DNA of 33,336 bases from Acidobacteriota bacterium (GTDB lineage Bacteria > Acidobacteriota > Terriglobia > Bryobacterales > Bryobacteraceae): the NCBI GenBank assembly GCA_018268835.1, contig JAFDVU010000067.1, positions 1 through 33,336 on the forward strand. The letters run 5' to 3'. The notes below the pieces were generated by a model. It did no database searches. It was not told the origin of the DNA and saw nothing but the letters and a program-made list of their open reading frames with translations. Below are positions 31,004 to 33,336 of this stretch, piece after piece; position 1 is the stretch's first letter, and each line of letters starts with the position of its first letter. A program made the translations under genes and the position numbers.

Positions 31004-31539
31004 GGTTCGCATTGGTCCTGGCCGTGGCCGGCGCGCTGGCGGCTCAGGAGACCCGGCGCGAAACCGTCAACCGTTCGGCTCGGCCCGAGGACGACACCAA
31101 GCCGATGAGCGCCAAGGTCCCCGATGTGTACGCCATCCCCACGCAGTTCGAGCGCGTGGTGATCCTGCGCTTCAAGTTCCAGACCGACCTGCTGGCCGGT
31201 CTGGAGAAGATGGTGAAGCAGGAGAACATCCGCAACGCCGTGATCCTCTCCGGCTTCGGCAGCGTGCGCGGCTACCAGGTGCACCAGGTGAGCAACCGCG
31301 ATTTCCCGTCGAAGAATATGTTCGTCAAGGATCCCACGGCGCCCGCGGACATTCTGGGAATGAGCGGCTATGTCGAAAACGGGCGCGTCCACCCGCACAT
31401 CATGCTCGCCAACCCGGATAAGGCCTTCGGCGGACACCTGGAACCGGGCACAACTGTATTCACCTTCGCCGTGGTGACCATCGGGGTCGTGAAGGACGGC
31501 ACGGACCTGAGCCACCTCGACGATAAGGCCTACCGGTGA
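31000..31539 (+). CDS. Exported PPC/DUF296-domain protein
   Basis: A 179-residue protein with a short signal peptide (MRFALVLAVAGALAAQ) and a single PPC (DUF296) domain. Matching blocks are RVVILRFKFQTDLLAGLEKM, AVILSGFGSVRGYQVHQVSN, MSGYVENGRVHPHIMLAN and FGGHLEPGTTVFTFAVVTIG. The GRVHPH and GGHLEPG histidines fit the metal-binding site of bacterial trimeric PPC proteins. PPC domains in plants sit in AT-hook DNA-binding proteins; bacterial ones are mostly uncharacterised, and an exported form rules out DNA binding here. Within this operon it may be an enzyme or binding protein for a sugar derivative, which is a guess. The start ATG lies in the ATGA overlap with the oxidoreductase (31000-31003), and its stop overlaps the next gene by GTGA. 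Confidence 0.85.
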   Translation: MRFALVLAVAGALAAQETRRETVNRSARPEDDTKPMSAKVPDVYAIPTQFERVVILRFKFQTDLLAGLEKMVKQENIRNAVILSGFGSVRGYQVHQVSNRDFPSKNMFVKDPTAPADILGMSGYVENGRVHPHIMLANPDKAFGGHLEPGTTVFTFAVVTIGVVKDGTDLSHLDDKAYR

Positions 31540-32180
31540 GGTGCGCGGCCATCGCGGCGTACGCCGTGCTCGCCGGCGCGGCCCTCGCCTTTCAGGATCG
31601 CGCCGAGACCTGGCGTTTCGATTCGCTCACGCAAATCGGCGGGCACGCGGTGAAGGTGGAAGGCGCGCCCCGCATCGCCGGCGGCGCGGTTGTATTCGAC
31701 GGCGCGCGCGACGCCCTCTTCTTCGACGTCCACCCGCTCGCCGGCGCGCGCGCCTGGACGTGGGAAGTCATCTTCCGCCCCGACCCCGGCGGCGCTCCCG
31801 CGCAGCGCTTCTTTCACCTCCAGGAGCAAGGCACCCAGACACGCCTGCTCTTTGAAATCCGTACCGCGGACGGACAGTGGTGGCTGGATAGCTACGCCCG
31901 CTCCGGCGACGCCGGCAAGGCGCTGATCGATCCCGCGATGCGTCATCCGCTGGGCCGCTGGTACGCCGTCGCCGCGGTGTACGACGGCCGCATGTACCGC
32001 AACTACGTGGACGGCGTTCCGCAAAACGAAAGTGAGATCGCGCTGGAGCCGCAGGGCGCCGGCACCGCCAGCGTGGGCACGCGCATCAACCGCGTGGATT
32101 ATTTCAAGGGGGCCGTTCGCGAAGCCCGCTTCACGCGCCGCGCGCTGCTCCCCGCGGAGTTCCTCCACGCCCCGAGGTAA
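31536..32180 (+). CDS. Exported LamG/concanavalin-like protein
   Basis: A 214-residue protein with a signal peptide (MRCAAIAAYAVLAGAALAF) and one concanavalin A-like (LamG-type) beta-sandwich: GGAVVFDGARDALFFDVHPL, AWTWEVIFRPDPGG, RFFHLQEQGTQTRLLFEI, RWYAVAAVYDGRMYRNYVDG and FKGAVREARFTRRALLPAEF. No catalytic residues can be identified, so a carbohydrate-binding or structural role is most likely. The GTG start lies in the 4-bp GTGA overlap with the PPC gene (31536-31539), and the next gene begins 3 bp after its stop. It belongs to the same transcription unit as DUF1080, the oxidoreductase, PPC and GH106. Confidence 0.8.
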   Translation: MRCAAIAAYAVLAGAALAFQDRAETWRFDSLTQIGGHAVKVEGAPRIAGGAVVFDGARDALFFDVHPLAGARAWTWEVIFRPDPGGAPAQRFFHLQEQGTQTRLLFEIRTADGQWWLDSYARSGDAGKALIDPAMRHPLGRWYAVAAVYDGRMYRNYVDGVPQNESEIALEPQGAGTASVGTRINRVDYFKGAVREARFTRRALLPAEFLHAPR

Positions 32181-32183
32181 GTC

Positions 32184-33336
32184 ATGCGTAAGTTCGGTCT
32201 GATTCCTGTGTTGCTGCTGGCCCTGGTTCCGGTAGTGAGCCAGACGCGCCGCGACCCGCTGGAGGCGGGCTTCGCCGCACCGCCCATGGAAGCGCGCCTG
32301 CGCTGCTACTGGTGGTGGCTCAACGGCCACACCGACGAAGCCGCCATCACGCGCGACCTCGAGGAAATGAAGTCCAAGGGCTACGCCGGAGCCATCCTGG
32401 TGGACGCCAACGGCAGCGAACAGAACGGCAACCGGATGGTTCCCGCCGGCCCCATGTTCGGCACACCCCGCTGGCGCGAACTCTACCGCCACGCGCTCAA
32501 GGAAGCCGCGCGGCTCGATCTCGAAATCAGCCTCAACATCGAAAGCGGCTGGAACCTGGGCGGCCCTACGGTCCAGCCGGAACACTCCACCAAGTTGCTC
32601 ACCTGGTCGCGCGCCGAGGTGAACGGTCCCGGCGACGTGCGCATCGTACTGCCTGAGCCGCCCACCAGGATCGGCTTCTATCGCGACATCGCGGTGCTGG
32701 CCTACCCCCTCCGCCACGGCTCCGATCTGCCCAAGCGTCCCATCCGCGATCTCGCGGTGAAGAGCGCTTCGCGCGAGATGGGGATGTCCGCTCCCAAGAC
32801 CACGCCGCTGCTCGAAGACGTCCCCGCCGAGCCCGGCGAGGAGGACGCGCGTGTCGCCGATGTGAAGGATGTCACCAGCCACATGCAGCCCAATGGAAGC
32901 TTCGCCTGGACCGCGCCCGCCGGCGCGTGGGAGATCCTGCGCATCGGCTACATGGCCAGCGGCGCCAAGGTCTCCACCTCCAGCGGCGCCTGGCAGGGCC
33001 TGGTCATCGACTACCTCGACGCGAGCGAATTCGCGCGCTACTGGAAAGAGCATCTCGATCCGCTGATGGAGGATGCCAGGCCGTACCTCGGCAAGAGCCT
33101 GCGCTACCTCGTCACCGATAGTTGGGAACTTGGCGGCGTCAACTGGACCCCGCGCTTTCGCGAAGAGTTCCGCGCGCGCCGCGGCTACGACGTGTTGCCG
33201 TACCTGCCCGTGATCGCCGGCCGCATCCTGGACAGCCGCGAAACCAGCAACCGCTTCCTCAACGATTTCCGCCGCACCGTGGGCGATCTGGTGATCGACG
33301 GGCACTACCGCCCCTTCGCCGAAACCGCCGCGAAGT
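32184..33336 (+). CDS. GH106 alpha-L-rhamnosidase, N-terminal part (runs off window)
   Basis: The first 384 residues of a GH106-family enzyme, usually about 900-1,200 residues long, which removes alpha-L-rhamnose from rhamnogalacturonan and other glycans. After a signal peptide (MRKFGLIPVLLLALVPVVSQ) come the typical blocks FAAPPMEARLRCYWWWLNGH, LEEMKSKGYAGAILVDANG, LEISLNIESGWNLGGPTVQP, GFYRDIAVLAYPL and TDSWELGGVNWTPRFREEF followed by RARRGYDVLPYLPVIAGRI. The acidic residues of DSWELGG lie in the region that binds substrate and metal in the family. ATG 32184 opens the signal peptide and lies 3 bp after the LamG gene. It links this right-hand operon to the rhamnogalacturonan genes of the middle section. 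Confidence 0.93.
   Translation, partial: MRKFGLIPVLLLALVPVVSQTRRDPLEAGFAAPPMEARLRCYWWWLNGHTDEAAITRDLEEMKSKGYAGAILVDANGSEQNGNRMVPAGPMFGTPRWRELYRHALKEAARLDLEISLNIESGWNLGGPTVQPEHSTKLLTWSRAEVNGPGDVRIVLPEPPTRIGFYRDIAVLAYPLRHGSDLPKRPIRDLAVKSASREMGMSAPKTTPLLEDVPAEPGEEDARVADVKDVTSHMQPNGSFAWTAPAGAWEILRIGYMASGAKVSTSSGAWQGLVIDYLDASEFARYWKEHLDPLMEDARPYLGKSLRYLVTDSWELGGVNWTPRFREEFRARRGYDVLPYLPVIAGRILDSRETSNRFLNDFRRTVGDLVIDGHYRPFAETAAK

Noticed and set aside
31530..33305. 591-codon minus-strand open frame across the LamG and GH106 genes
   Set aside because: Shadow frame; the plus strand encodes recognisable LamG and GH106 blocks with signal peptides.

Overview
The window is high-GC and carries no rRNA, tRNA, CRISPR array or insertion sequence that I can see. 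A 1,153-residue Oar-type TonB-dependent receptor with an N-terminal carboxypeptidase-regulatory-like domain, many exported glycan-active enzymes, a CHAT protein and many start codons with no Shine-Dalgarno point to a member of the Acidobacteriota, perhaps a Solibacter/Bryobacter relative. That placement is inference from gene content only.

Left part (1-12.6 kb): nitrogen/glutamate functions and signalling. The 5' part of gltB (glutamate synthase large chain, minus strand) diverges from a LysR-type regulator. A 341-bp interval with a promoter and a fold-prone leader then precedes the TonB-dependent receptor, which ends at a good intrinsic terminator. A YkgJ-type cysteine-cluster protein converges on and overlaps a membrane HGSNAT/DUF5009-type acyltransferase. 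An NtrY/NtrX-like two-component pair follows, and it converges on a GltS-type sodium/glutamate symporter. GltS diverges from an exported M1 aminopeptidase. An 83-residue basic protein of unknown function comes next.

Middle part (14.7-25.3 kb): pectin, especially rhamnogalacturonan, breakdown. It holds a GH51 arabinofuranosidase; a minus-strand operon of PL22 oligogalacturonate lyase, GH2 glycosidase and CE12 acetylesterase joined by 4-bp GTGA overlaps; a double-domain class II aldolase; a GH28 polygalacturonase; and a sulfatase. Arabinan and galactan side chains, acetyl groups, the galacturonan backbone and oligogalacturonides are all covered.

Right part (25.3-33.3 kb): a 1,022-residue lipase/macro-like/CHAT fusion is translationally coupled (ATGA) to an EVE-domain protein, a candidate sensor-effector pair. 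A double-hairpin element follows. Then comes a tightly packed operon of a DUF1080 (3-keto-glycoside hydrolase type) protein, an exported Gfo/Idh/MocA-like protein, an exported PPC/DUF296 protein, a LamG-like protein and the start of a GH106 alpha-L-rhamnosidase that runs off the window.

Two things cut across the window. About ten genes have a recognisable -10 hexamer only 6-12 nt before the start codon and no Shine-Dalgarno, which predicts leaderless or nearly leaderless mRNAs. At two divergent gene pairs the -10 elements of both directions overlap in one symmetric sequence. The most novel candidate is the lipase-macro-CHAT plus EVE pair.
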